The notes: generated from the sequence alone by a model not told the origin. 19,554 nt of DNA from DATBDE01 sp036270095 (GCA_036270095.1 DATBDE010000033.1:1-19554), one strand, 5' to 3'. Numbered from the stretch's first letter, positions 8,398-16,817 are shown. Numbers and translations: made by a program.

Positions 8398-10893
8398 CTA
8401 CGCGCCCAACAGCGGCGCGGCGTCGGCGCGGGCCTCGCCGGCGGAGTCGCGCGCGAGGGCCGCCTGCGCGGCCGCCGCCGCCTCGTCCAGCGCGAGCCCG
8501 CGCACGACCTGCTTGACCTCGGGGATGCGCGCCGGCGCCATGCTGAGCTCGCGCACGCCCAGGCCCACGAGCAGCGCCGCCGCGGCGGGGTCGCCCGCCA
8601 ACTCGCCGCACGCGCCGACCCAGCGCCCGCGCAGCCGCGCGGCCTCGGTGACACGGGCGATGAGCCGCAGCAGCGCCGGGACCGGGCCCTCGGCCAGCGC
8701 CGCCACGTTCTCGTTGCCGCGCTCCGCCGCCATCGTGTACTGGGCGAGGTCGTTGGTGCCGAGCGAGAAGAAGTCGACCTCGGGCGCAAAGCGATCGGCA
8801 GCCAGGGCGGCGGCCGGAACCTCGACCATGATCCCCACCTCCAGCGCCTCGGTCGCGCCGAGCTCGCCCCGGATCTCGTCCAGCAGCGCCCGCGCCGCCC
8901 GGTACTCGGCCAGGGCGGTGACCATCGGAAACATGACCTTGATCGACGGGTGCTCGGCCGCGGCGCGGACGATCGCCCGCAGCTGCACGCGCAGGAGCTC
9001 GGGGCGGTCCAAGGCCAAGCGGATGCCGCGCCGGCCCAGGAACGGGTTGTCCTCCGGCGGCTGCGGCACCGAGGGCAGCGGCTTGTCGGCGCCGACGTCG
9101 AGCGTGCGCACGACCAGCGGCCGTCCCTCCAGGCCGGCGGCGATCTCCCGGTAGGCCCCGTACTGCTCGTCCTCGTCTGGGAGCTCGTCGCGATCCAGGA
9201 ACAGGAACTCGCTGCGCAGCAGCCCGACGCCGTCGGCGCCCTGCTCGAGCGCGCGCGGGACGTCGCGGGGCCCGGCGATGTTGGCCGCCACCTCGACGCC
9301 GGCGCCATCGCGCGTGAACGCGGGCTCGCGCGCGCGCGACACGGCGGCGCGGTGCCGCGCCTGCGCCTGGGCCTGGCGCGTCGCGAACTCCTTGCGCACG
9401 TCGTCTGCGGGCTCGACGATCACCGCGCCCTCGCTGCCGTCGAGCAGCAGCGGCGCCCCCTCCTCGACCGTGAGCAGGGCCGGTCCGAGCCCGACCACGG
9501 CGGGGATCCCGAACGAGCGCGCGAGGATGGCGGCGTGCGAGGTCGCGCTGCCGCGGGCGGTCGCGATGCCGCTGACCTGCTCGCGGTCGAAGCCCGCGGT
9601 CTGGCCGGGCGTGAGCTCGGCGGCGACCACGATGCCGGAGGCCTGCGGCGCGTCCGCCACGCGCTCCGCGACCAGGTGGGCCACCACGCGGCGGGCGACG
9701 TCGCGCACGTCGTCGGCGCGGGCGCACAGGTACTCGTCGTCGGAGGCCTCGAAGGCGCGCGCGGCCGCTTCGGCGGCGTCCTGCCAGGCTGCCGCGGCGG
9801 CGGCCCCGTCGTCGACGGCGCGCCGCGCGGGCTCGAGCAGGGCGCTGTCGGCCAGCAGGGCGAGGTGGGCGTCGAAGATCGCCGCCTCGGCGGCACCGGC
9901 GCGCGCGCCGACGCGTTCGCGGTCGCGCTCGATGTCGGCGTGCGCGGCGGCGCGGGCATCGTCGAGCGCGCGCCACTCCTCGTCCGGGGTCCCCGCGGGC
10001 CCGCTCGGCAGCTCGAGCTCGGGCGGGCGCAGGTGGCGCGCCGGCCCGACGGCGATGCCGGGGGCGGCGGGCAGCCCGGCCAAGCGGGCGCCCGGCTGGG
10101 GGTGGGCGGCGGTCTCCGCGGGCGCCGCGGCGGGCGCCGTCGGCGCGGCCGGCTGGGCCCCGTCGCCGTCGTCGTCGCCGAAGTTCTCGCGCGCGAGCGC
10201 GGCGATCGCCTCGAGCGCCGCGCCTGCGTCGCTCCCGCGCGCGCGCACGAGGACCTCGTGGCCCTGGCGCACGCCGAGCGTGGCCACGCCGGTGAGGCTG
10301 CGGGCGCTCGCCGGGCCCGCGCCGGTGCTCTCGTTGACCAGCGAGACGTCGGCGGCAAACCGTCCGACGGTGGCCACCAGGCGGGCGGCGGGTCGAGCGT
10401 GCAGCCCGAGCCGGTTCTCGACCGTCACCCGCAGCGTCTCGCCGCCGTCCTCGACGACATCGGCGCCGCCGGCATCCCCGTCCGCGTCCTCGACGCCGAG
10501 CTGCACCGCCTTGGGCGCCAGCGCGCCGCGCGCCTCCGCCGCCACCGCATCCAGGTCCGCGCCGCCGCGCGCGGTCGCCGCGGCGGCGATCGCGCCCTCG
10601 ACCAGCGGCGCTTCGCTGAGCACCACCCGTGGCGCGTTCTCGGCCATCTCGACCGCCATCTCGGCGCTCATGAGCGCGCTGCCCAGGTCCATGAGCACAA
10701 GCACGCCATCGTCGCCGGCAGCCCGCTCGATCGCGCCCTTGATGAGCTCGGCATCGGTGCCGATGCCCCGCGGCGGGTCGGCCATGCCGCCCGCGGGCTC
10801 GATCCGTACCTCCTCGCCGCCCATCTCGCGCGCGAGCTCGACCACGCCATCGGCGACGTCGGCGCTGTGGGAGACGACGACGATGCCGACCAT
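8398..10893 (-). CDS. dhaM: Multidomain dihydroxyacetone-kinase phosphotransferase: EIIA(DhaM)-HPr-complete Enzyme I
   Basis: The protein of 831 residues reads without interruption. Residues 1-130 are the mannose-type EIIA/DhaM domain, with active His9 in VVVSHSADV and a GSAL segment. Residues 151-240 are HPr, with His165 in RLGLHARPAAR. After an acidic then Ala/Pro linker (239-268), residues 270-831 are Enzyme I: phosphohistidine His453 in GSATSHAAI, the PEP-barrel segments GADGVGLLRSEF and GTNDLAQYT, and active Cys762 in ACGELAGD. It should carry phosphate from PEP through EI and HPr to EIIA and on to DhaL-bound ADP. E. coli DhaM keeps only a truncated EI; here the whole PEP-binding half is present. 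It lies downstream of glpK, with a strong hairpin in the 65-bp gap. No clear Shine-Dalgarno precedes the ATG. Confidence 0.93.
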   Translation of the reverse strand: MVGIVVVSHSADVADGVVELAREMGGEEVRIEPAGGMADPPRGIGTDAELIKGAIERAAGDDGVLVLMDLGSALMSAEMAVEMAENAPRVVLSEAPLVEGAIAAAATARGGADLDAVAAEARGALAPKAVQLGVEDADGDAGGADVVEDGGETLRVTVENRLGLHARPAARLVATVGRFAADVSLVNESTGAGPASARSLTGVATLGVRQGHEVLVRARGSDAGAALEAIAALARENFGDDDGDGAQPAAPTAPAAAPAETAAHPQPGARLAGLPAAPGIAVGPARHLRPPELELPSGPAGTPDEEWRALDDARAAAHADIERDRERVGARAGAAEAAIFDAHLALLADSALLEPARRAVDDGAAAAAAWQDAAEAAARAFEASDDEYLCARADDVRDVARRVVAHLVAERVADAPQASGIVVAAELTPGQTAGFDREQVSGIATARGSATSHAAILARSFGIPAVVGLGPALLTVEEGAPLLLDGSEGAVIVEPADDVRKEFATRQAQAQARHRAAVSRAREPAFTRDGAGVEVAANIAGPRDVPRALEQGADGVGLLRSEFLFLDRDELPDEDEQYGAYREIAAGLEGRPLVVRTLDVGADKPLPSVPQPPEDNPFLGRRGIRLALDRPELLRVQLRAIVRAAAEHPSIKVMFPMVTALAEYRAARALLDEIRGELGATEALEVGIMVEVPAAALAADRFAPEVDFFSLGTNDLAQYTMAAERGNENVAALAEGPVPALLRLIARVTEAARLRGRWVGACGELAGDPAAAALLVGLGVRELSMAPARIPEVKQVVRGLALDEAAAAAQAALARDSAGEARADAAPLLGA

Positions 10894-10912
10894 CGGGCCG
10901 AGTATCGCACCG

Positions 10913-10949
10913 GCCGCCCGCGAGCCCCTGCGAGGGGCCCGCGGGCGGC
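10913..10949. other. Strong intra-operon hairpin between glpK and dhaM
   Basis: The 65-bp gap between the glpK stop and the dhaM start holds a long inverted repeat. An outer 10-bp stem (10913-10922 with 10940-10949) and an inner 5-bp stem (GCCCC/GGGGC) are separated by one A-C mismatch and closed by a 5-nt loop. There is no T tract on either side, so it is not a standard intrinsic terminator. It could act as an attenuator or as an mRNA-stabilising element that sets the ratio of GlpK to DhaM. Confidence 0.7.
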
Positions 10950-10958
10950 GCGGGTGCG

Positions 10959-12458
10959 TCAGTCGAGCCAGTCGAAGGTGCGGGTGACCGCCTTCTTCCA
11001 GTACGCGTACAGCTCGTTCCGCGTGCTGTCGTCCATCTGCGGCTCCCAGCGCTTGTCCTCGGCCCAGTTCTGGCGGAGGTCCTCCTCGCTTGCCCAGAAG
11101 CCGGTCGCGAGCCCCGCGGCGTAGGCGGCGCCCAGCGCCGTGGTCTCCGCGACCTGCGGCCGGATCACCGGCACGTTGAGGATGTCGGCCTGGAACTGCA
11201 TGAGGGTCTCGTTGACGACCATGCCCCCGTCGACCCGGAGCGACTCGAGCGGGACCCCGGAGTCCTCGTTCATGGCGTCGGCCACCTCACGGCTCTGGAA
11301 CGCCGTCGCCTCGAGCGTCGCCCGGGCGATGTGGCCCGCGTTGATGAACCGGGTCAGACCCGCGAACACGCCGCGCGCGTTGGACTTCCAATACGGGGCG
11401 AACAGGCCCGAGAACGCCGGCACGATGTAGCAGCCGCCATTGTCGTCGACCGTCTTGGCCAGGGACTCCACCTCGTCCGAGGTCCGGATCATCTTCAGGT
11501 TGTCGCGCAGCCACTGCACCAGCGACCCCGTGACCGCGATCGACCCCTCGAGGCAGTAGACCGCGTCCTGGTCGCCGATCTTGTAGCCGACGGTGGTGAT
11601 CAGCCCGTTCTTGGACTGCACCGGCTCGGTCCCGGTGTTCAGCAGCAGGAAGTTGCCCGTGCCGTACGTGTTCTTGGCCTCGCCGACCGAGAAGCACACC
11701 TGGCCGAACGTCGCCGCCTGCTGGTCGCCGAGATCACCCGCGATGGGCGTGCCCTCGAACCCGCCGAGCTTGACCTCGCCGTAGGTCTCGCTCGAAGGCC
11801 GGATCTCCGGCAGCATCGCGCGCGGCACGCCGATCGCATCCAGGTTGTCCTGGGCCCAATCCAGCGTCTTGAGGTCCATGAGCAGCGTCCGGCTCGCGTT
11901 GCTGACGTCGGTGATGTGCACGCCGCCGTTGACCCCGCCGGTCAGGTTCCAGATGCACCACGTGTCCATGTTGCCGAACAGCAGGTCACCGGCCTCGGCC
12001 CGCTCCCGGGTGCCTTCGACGTTGTCGAGGATCCAGCGCACCTTCGGCCCCGAGAAGTAGGTGGCGATCGGCAGCCCGGTCGTCTCCCGGAAGCGATCCT
12101 GGCCGCCGTCGGCCTCCAGCTCGGCGCAGATCTTGTCCGTGCGCGTGTCCTGCCAGACGATCGCGTTGTAGACCGCCTCGCCGGTGTTCTTGTCCCACAC
12201 CACCGTGGTCTCGCGCTGGTTCGTGACGCCCAGCGCGGCGATGTCCGAGGCGCTGGCCTTGGACTTCGTCAGCGCGGCATCCATCACCTGTCGCGTGCGC
12301 TGCCAGACCTCGGCCGGGTCGTGCTCGACCCATCCCGCCTGGGGGAAGATCTGCTCGTGCTCCAGCTGGTCGATCGCGACGACCTGGCCGCCGTGATCGA
12401 AGATCATGCAACGGGTGCTCGTGGTGCCCTGGTCCAGGGCGGCTGCGTACTGCGCCAT
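10959..12458 (-). CDS. glpK: Glycerol kinase
   Basis: This FGGY-family kinase of 499 residues has the N-terminal phosphate-binding loop ALDQGTTSTR (7-16) and conserved glycerol-site segments (WVEHDP, TNQRETT, WQDTRT). It also has GDLGDQQAATFGQ, NTYGTGNF and the C-terminal LRVDGG-MVVNETLMQFQAD and ETTALGAAYAAG. It phosphorylates glycerol with ATP to sn-glycerol-3-phosphate in the cytoplasm. The region that in low-GC Gram-positive GlpK carries the HPr-phosphorylated histidine reads KLGGFEGTPIAG here, without His, so PTS control by that route is unlikely. A strong Shine-Dalgarno (GGAGAGG) precedes the ATG. It lies between dhaL and dhaM rather than next to glpF, which is an unusual order. The length is typical. 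Confidence 0.97.
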   Translation of the reverse strand: MAQYAAALDQGTTSTRCMIFDHGGQVVAIDQLEHEQIFPQAGWVEHDPAEVWQRTRQVMDAALTKSKASASDIAALGVTNQRETTVVWDKNTGEAVYNAIVWQDTRTDKICAELEADGGQDRFRETTGLPIATYFSGPKVRWILDNVEGTRERAEAGDLLFGNMDTWCIWNLTGGVNGGVHITDVSNASRTLLMDLKTLDWAQDNLDAIGVPRAMLPEIRPSSETYGEVKLGGFEGTPIAGDLGDQQAATFGQVCFSVGEAKNTYGTGNFLLLNTGTEPVQSKNGLITTVGYKIGDQDAVYCLEGSIAVTGSLVQWLRDNLKMIRTSDEVESLAKTVDDNGGCYIVPAFSGLFAPYWKSNARGVFAGLTRFINAGHIARATLEATAFQSREVADAMNEDSGVPLESLRVDGGMVVNETLMQFQADILNVPVIRPQVAETTALGAAYAAGLATGFWASEEDLRQNWAEDKRWEPQMDDSTRNELYAYWKKAVTRTFDWLD

Positions 12459-12492
12459 CTTCCTCTCCTTTTTCTCGGACTCCCCGCCTTCC

Positions 12493-13128
12493 TCAGCCGA
12501 AGCTGTCGACGGCAGCCTGGAGCAGCAGGTAGGAGGACGTCGCGCCCGGGTCCTGATGACCGGCGCTTCGCTCCCCCAGATAGCTGGCGCGCCCCTTGCG
12601 TGCCACCAACGGCACCGTCTTCTCCATCCCCTCATGCGCCGCCTCGGCCGACTGCGCAAGCGCAGCCGAGAGGTCGGCGCCGTCGTTCTGAGCATGCTCG
12701 AGCGCCTGCACGGCAGGCGTGAGCGCATCGACCATCGTCTTGTCCTCGGGCTCGGCCTTGCCGCGCGCGACGACGCCCTTGAGGCCGGCGTCGAGCGCCT
12801 CGGACCAGCCCGCGAGGTCGAGCTCGGAGCGGCCGCCGGTGGCGTTGCCCATCTGCAAGAACAACGTCCCGTACAGCGGGCCCGCGGCCCCGCCGACCTT
12901 GGAGACCAGGGCCATCCCCACGGCCTTGAGCGCGGCGCCGATGTCGTCGCCGTCCAGGGCGTCGACGCGCTCGACCGCCGCGCGCATGCCGCGGGCCATG
13001 TTCGTGCCGTGATCCGCGTCGCCGATGGCCGTGTCGAGCCGCGTGAGCTCCTCACGCTGCTCGATGGTCACGTCGGCGAAGCGGTGGATCCAGGCCATGA
13101 CCTGGTCGTAGGAGATGCTCGACGCCAC
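12493..13128 (-). CDS. dhaL: PTS-dependent dihydroxyacetone kinase, ADP-binding subunit DhaL
   Basis: This all-helical DhaL protein of 211 residues has the Mg-ADP ligands in LDTAIGDADHGTNM (D32, D37, D39), the glycine-rich GGAAGPLYG (79-87) and the C-terminal ASYLGERSAGHQDPGA. It keeps ADP bound as a cofactor that is re-phosphorylated by DhaM, and it passes phosphate to dihydroxyacetone held by DhaK. GTG at 13128, 13 bp after the dhaK stop, is chosen because it gives the expected N-terminal length. The next in-frame start (the Met in MAWIHRF) would trim the first helix. glpK begins 34 bp downstream. The subunit split (separate dhaK and dhaL) is the PTS-type arrangement, unlike the fused ATP-dependent kinases. 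Confidence 0.95.
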   Translation of the reverse strand: MASSISYDQVMAWIHRFADVTIEQREELTRLDTAIGDADHGTNMARGMRAAVERVDALDGDDIGAALKAVGMALVSKVGGAAGPLYGTLFLQMGNATGGRSELDLAGWSEALDAGLKGVVARGKAEPEDKTMVDALTPAVQALEHAQNDGADLSAALAQSAEAAHEGMEKTVPLVARKGRASYLGERSAGHQDPGATSSYLLLQAAVDSFG

Positions 13129-13141
13129 GAACTGAGCCCTG

Positions 13142-14140
<999 letters not shown>

Positions 14141-14201
14141 GTCCCCTCCGTTTGGGTTGTCGCCGTCGACCCGGGACACTAACGGAGCGGACGCGCGACA
14201 G
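14141..14201 (-). other. Gap between plsC-like gene and dhaK
   Basis: This 61-bp spacer is the largest gap upstream of dhaK. It holds the dhaK ribosome-binding site (GGAGGGG just before the GTG) and an imperfect TGTC...GACA dyad at 14158-14178. I see no convincing -10/-35 pair, so a separate dha promoter here is possible but not shown. Confidence 0.35.
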
Positions 14202-15041
14202 TCAGTGCGCCTCGCCGGCGCCGGCCAGCTCGCGCTCCGGCGTGGTCCGGCGCACGACCGGCTCGGCCTGCGACTCGAAGAACTCCTCGACCCGCTCGGT
14301 GAGCTGGCGGGGGCTCTCGTCGTCGAGTGGGCGGATGGGATCGCCGAACGCGATCCGCACCGGATAGCGGCGGCGCCAGAGCTTGCGCCGCGGCCACACC
14401 CGGCCCGGCGGCATGACGTCGTTGGTGCCGCTGATGAAGATGGGGACGATGGCCGAGTGGTGCCGCTTGGCGAGCAGCGCGGCGCCCGAGCGCAGCCGCT
14501 TGATCCGACCCTGGCGCGAGCGCGTGCCCTCCGGGAAGAGGAGCAGGTTCCAGCGATCGTCGAGCAGCCTGTCGACGTGGTCGAGCTCGCCGTCGCCGCC
14601 ACCGTCGCGCGCGATCGGGACCGTGTTGAAGATCAGCGAGACCACGCTCGCGATGCGCCGGTCGCGGTAGAAGTAGTCGGCCGCGGCGGCCACCGCCGTG
14701 CGCTGGCGCCACTTCCACGGCAGCGCGCGCAGGATCGCCGGCGTGTCCAGGTGGCTGGAGTGGTTGGCCACGAAGACGACGGGGGCGTCGAGCCCGTCGA
14801 AGCGTTCGCGGCCGCTGACCCTGCGGCGCGTGTAGTAGCTCATGAGGGGGTCGAGGATGAAGCGCTGGATCGTCTCGCGCACCGCCCGCGCCGGACGGCG
14901 GCGGGCCCACGCGACGTCGAGCTTCGCGCAGCGGCTGCCGAGCTTGCGCCCGCGCTCGGCGGCGACGCTCGCGCCGTCCTTCAGCTTGCCGGCGCCGCGG
15001 CCGACGCGTTCGCGCAACTCTTTGGAGGTCTCCCCCATCAC
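14202..15041 (-). CDS. plsC: 1-acyl-sn-glycerol-3-phosphate acyltransferase (PlsC-like)
   Basis: The protein of up to 279 residues has the acyltransferase motifs in order: NHSSHLDT (His94 and Asp99 of H-x4-D), IFNTVPIARDGG, LLFPEGTRSR (169-176) and a later VPIFISG. It should acylate lysophosphatidic acid to phosphatidic acid at the membrane face. The basic N-terminal 60 residues are an extension before the catalytic domain and have no clear membrane helix. GTG (15041) and ATG (15038) are adjacent possible starts; both lie in the loop of a GC hairpin (15030-15049). It precedes the dha genes in the same direction and is divergent from glpF, so a common regulator could control both sides. PlsC-like proteins vary in acceptor, so the exact lipid is inferred. 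Confidence 0.87.
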   Translation of the reverse strand: MMGETSKELRERVGRGAGKLKDGASVAAERGRKLGSRCAKLDVAWARRRPARAVRETIQRFILDPLMSYYTRRRVSGRERFDGLDAPVVFVANHSSHLDTPAILRALPWKWRQRTAVAAAADYFYRDRRIASVVSLIFNTVPIARDGGGDGELDHVDRLLDDRWNLLLFPEGTRSRQGRIKRLRSGAALLAKRHHSAIVPIFISGTNDVMPPGRVWPRRKLWRRRYPVRIAFGDPIRPLDDESPRQLTERVEEFFESQAEPVVRRTTPERELAGAGEAH

Positions 15042-15049
15042 TTGGGGAG
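15030..15049 (-). promoter_or_regulatory. Hairpin presenting the plsC start codons in its loop
   Basis: On the minus-strand transcript a 6-bp stem (CTCCCC with GGGGAG) closes a loop that contains the GTG-ATG start codons. No Shine-Dalgarno is evident, so this structure may influence initiation. This may be chance in GC-rich DNA. Confidence 0.35.
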
Positions 15050-15101
15050 TACCCCCGCCCGCGTCGGGCGTTTCACATTCTTCGCCATTCTCCGCGCCGT
15101 T

Positions 15102-15141
15102 TTCGCAAGAACGCGCCCGCGAGACATCTGGTTGTTGCGAA
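15102..15141. promoter_or_regulatory. Candidate operator: 11-bp inverted repeat over the glpF promoter
   Basis: The arms TTCGCAAGAAC (15102-15112) and GTTGTTGCGAA (15131-15141) match as inverted repeats at 10 of 11 positions with an 18-bp spacer. The right arm lies between the proposed -35 and -10 boxes, where a bound repressor would block RNA polymerase. The left arm faces the divergent plsC-dha side. The regulator is not known. Confidence 0.5.
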
Positions 15142-15150
15142 GCGTATTAT
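15121..15150 (+). promoter_or_regulatory. Candidate sigma-70-type promoter of glpF
   Basis: GAGACA (15121-15126) and TATTAT (15145-15150) are separated by 18 bp, in a locally AT-richer patch of an otherwise very GC-rich window. The predicted transcription start is near 15157, leaving a leader of about 30 nt. GGGGGAG (15178-15184) is a strong ribosome-binding site before the ATG at 15189. Confidence 0.55.
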
Positions 15151-15188
15151 CTCCGTCTGTCCTTAGCCCACCACGAAGGGGGAGCTAG

Positions 15189-16166
15189 ATGGCGGCAGCC
15201 GGAGCGGTAGGAGGGAAGTCCGGATGGCGTGCAACTGCGTGGGGTGAGTACCTGTCCGAGTTCCTCGGGACGTTCGTGCTCATCATGTTCGGGGACGGTG
15301 TGGTCGCGATGGCCGTCGCGGCCCTCAACCAGTCGGGTCGTGGCACGAAGATCTTCGATGCCTCGGGCGACTGGCTGATCATCGGCTTCGGATGGTTCTT
15401 CGCGGTCACCTTGGCGGTGTATGTGGCCGGCGGAGTCAGCGGGGCGCATATCAACCCAGCCGTCACCATCGCCTTAGCGGCCAAACGCGGTTTTGCCTGG
15501 ACCAAGGTTCCGGGCTACATCGTCGCCCAGGTGCTCGGCGCGTTCGTCGGCGCATTAGTCGTGTACATCGTCTACAAGGCCGCGATCGACAGCTACGACA
15601 CGGTGAACCACATCACCAAGGGCCAACCGAACTCGGTGCCCACGTACAGCATCTTCGCGACGTTCCCAGCCCCGTACTTCCATACGGTCTGGGGTCCGTT
15701 GATCGATCAGATAGTGGGCACGGCGCTTCTCGTCGGTGTCCTGTTGGCCATCGTCGACGAGTTGGGCACGCCCGTACGCGCGAACCTGGCGCCACTACTG
15801 GTCGGTCTCCTCGTCGGCGGCATCGGCCTGTCGTTCGGTGCGAACGCCGGGTACGCCATCAACCCCGCCCGTGACTTCGGTCCGCGCGTGTTCGCGGCCA
15901 TCGCGGGGTGGGACAAGATCGCCTTTCCGGGCGACTACGGGAACATCAACACCTACTTCTGGATACCGATCGTGGGGCCATTGGTGGGTGGGCTGTTAGG
16001 AGCCGTCATCTACGACTTCTTCATCCACAACACCTATAAGGCCCTGGGCAAGGCGCCCTCGCCGACTCTCGAGGAGATGGGGGTCACGGTCGAGGACCTC
16101 GGCGGCTACATCGCCGCGAGGGGCACAGAGCCCGAGACGCAGGGCCGCACCGTCGAAGAGCGGTAG
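15189..16166 (+). CDS. glpF: Glycerol facilitator (aquaglyceroporin, MIP family)
   Basis: This membrane channel of 325 residues has both half-helix signatures: SGAHINPAVT (NPA 89-91) and YAINPARDFGPR (NPA 225-227). The Asp after NPAR marks the glycerol-conducting branch rather than water-only aquaporins. Six membrane spans are expected at about 20-45, 62-82, 107-130, 171-190, 200-216 and 256-278. A charged cytoplasmic tail of about 45 residues follows, longer than in E. coli GlpF. It lets glycerol diffuse in; trapping would need GlpK, encoded on the other strand. Its codon use differs from its neighbours: three TTA leucine codons (15474, 15555, 15996) and more A/T at third positions. This suggests recent acquisition or special regulation. 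A terminator follows. Confidence 0.95.
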   Translation: MAAAGAVGGKSGWRATAWGEYLSEFLGTFVLIMFGDGVVAMAVAALNQSGRGTKIFDASGDWLIIGFGWFFAVTLAVYVAGGVSGAHINPAVTIALAAKRGFAWTKVPGYIVAQVLGAFVGALVVYIVYKAAIDSYDTVNHITKGQPNSVPTYSIFATFPAPYFHTVWGPLIDQIVGTALLVGVLLAIVDELGTPVRANLAPLLVGLLVGGIGLSFGANAGYAINPARDFGPRVFAAIAGWDKIAFPGDYGNINTYFWIPIVGPLVGGLLGAVIYDFFIHNTYKALGKAPSPTLEEMGVTVEDLGGYIAARGTEPETQGRTVEER

Positions 16167-16193
16167 CTGGCCGCCAGAAGAGCAGTTCGTGGG

Positions 16194-16218
16194 AGTCCGC
16201 CTCCATCGGGGGCGGACT
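16194..16218 (+). terminator. Intrinsic terminator-like hairpin after glpF
   Basis: AGTCCGCC (16194-16201) pairs with GGCGGACT (16211-16218). The stem extends by CC/GG and one G-U pair to a 3-nt loop, and a short T run (16218-16220) follows. It lies 28 bp after the glpF stop. Confidence 0.65.
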
Positions 16219-16221
16219 TTC

Positions 16222-16582
16222 CACATTCAGGGGCGGCCCTGTCGGACCGCAGAGCATGGGCCGAGGGTCTTGGCCCGGCCGGTCTCTGCCTGGACGCCGA
16301 GGGTGCGGTCTGGGTGCAGACGGCGGCACGCGTGCGCACACTCGGCGGGACGATGCCCCCGAGGGGGCTCTCGTCCGGGTTCGCCAGGGCGGCGAGGTCC
16401 TGGACCGGGTCGAGCACGACCGCGCGATCTTCGCCGCCACGCTGGGCGGCCAGGACGGCGCGACGCTGTTCCTGCTGGCGGCCGAGTGGCGCGACATCGA
16501 GCACGTGGACGAGGCGGTCGCGGCCCGCACCGGCCAGGTCCTGCCCACGAAGGCCCCGTCGCCCGGTGCCGGATGGCCGTGA
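16222..16582 (+). pseudogene. C-terminal remnant of an SMP-30/gluconolactonase-family gene
   Basis: From about 16222 one frame reads GALSDRRAWAEG-like sequence (as GAALSDRRAWAEGLG) then GLCLDAEGAVWVQTA, typical of the SMP-30/gluconolactonase/LRE beta-propeller. After a 1-bp loss near 16325-16330 the next frame continues TRAHTRRDDAPEGALVRVR, QGGEVLDRVEHDRAIFAATL and FLLAAEWRDIEHVDEAVAAR. It ends with the family-like PGAGWP just before TGA at 16580. Only about 120 of the usual 290 or so residues remain. The N-terminal two blades or more are absent: glpF and its terminator occupy the place where they should be. The likely parent acted on a sugar lactone. This is a dead gene fragment unless the missing part lies elsewhere. 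Confidence 0.7.
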
Positions 16583-16817
16583 CAGGGCTGGCGTCGCGGC
16601 GCTCGCTCGGCACGCGGAGCGACGCCGGCCGCGAACGGCGGCGACGACGACGGGTGGGCCGGGGCCGAAGGTTCCATTCAACAGCGTTGAATGGAAGTTT
16701 GGGGGTGCTATAGCCCATACAAAGCTCCGATCGCTCGTGCGCGGCCCTTGATGCCCTCGATTTCCTCTACGAGGTCCGCCGCGCGGATGGGCAGACGAGA
16801 GAGTGCCCGGTGATGCG
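16583..16817. other. Gene-poor stretch
   Basis: I find no credible complete gene here. The stretch has a perfect hairpin (16672-16696). Next to it, on the minus strand (stop at 16710-16708), is an open frame of about 30 codons, reading RAADLVEEIEGIKGRARA then IGALYGL, without an ATG or GTG start. Its amphipathic helical look and less GC-rich codons suggest the tail of a lost gene, but this is weak. Confidence 0.4.
16672..16696. repeat. Perfect 10-bp inverted repeat with 5-nt loop
   Basis: TTCCATTCAA (16672-16681) and TTGAATGGAA (16687-16696) are exact inverted complements around CAGCG. The arms are AT-rich, which is unusual in this window. GTTTG follows on the plus strand, so it might act as a weak terminator for the SMP-30 remnant or for the convergent minus-strand genes. 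It might equally be a TetR-type operator or the scar of a mobile element. Confidence 0.75.

Noticed and set aside
8950..11124. Long plus-strand frames opposite dhaM
   Set aside because: They are low-complexity Arg/Ala/Gly-rich shadows of the intact, motif-rich dhaM on the minus strand, as expected at this GC content.
15042..15188. Glycerol riboswitch or other known RNA element before glpF
   Set aside because: The leader predicted from the promoter is only about 30 nt, too short for a structured riboswitch, and no conserved RNA motif is recognisable.
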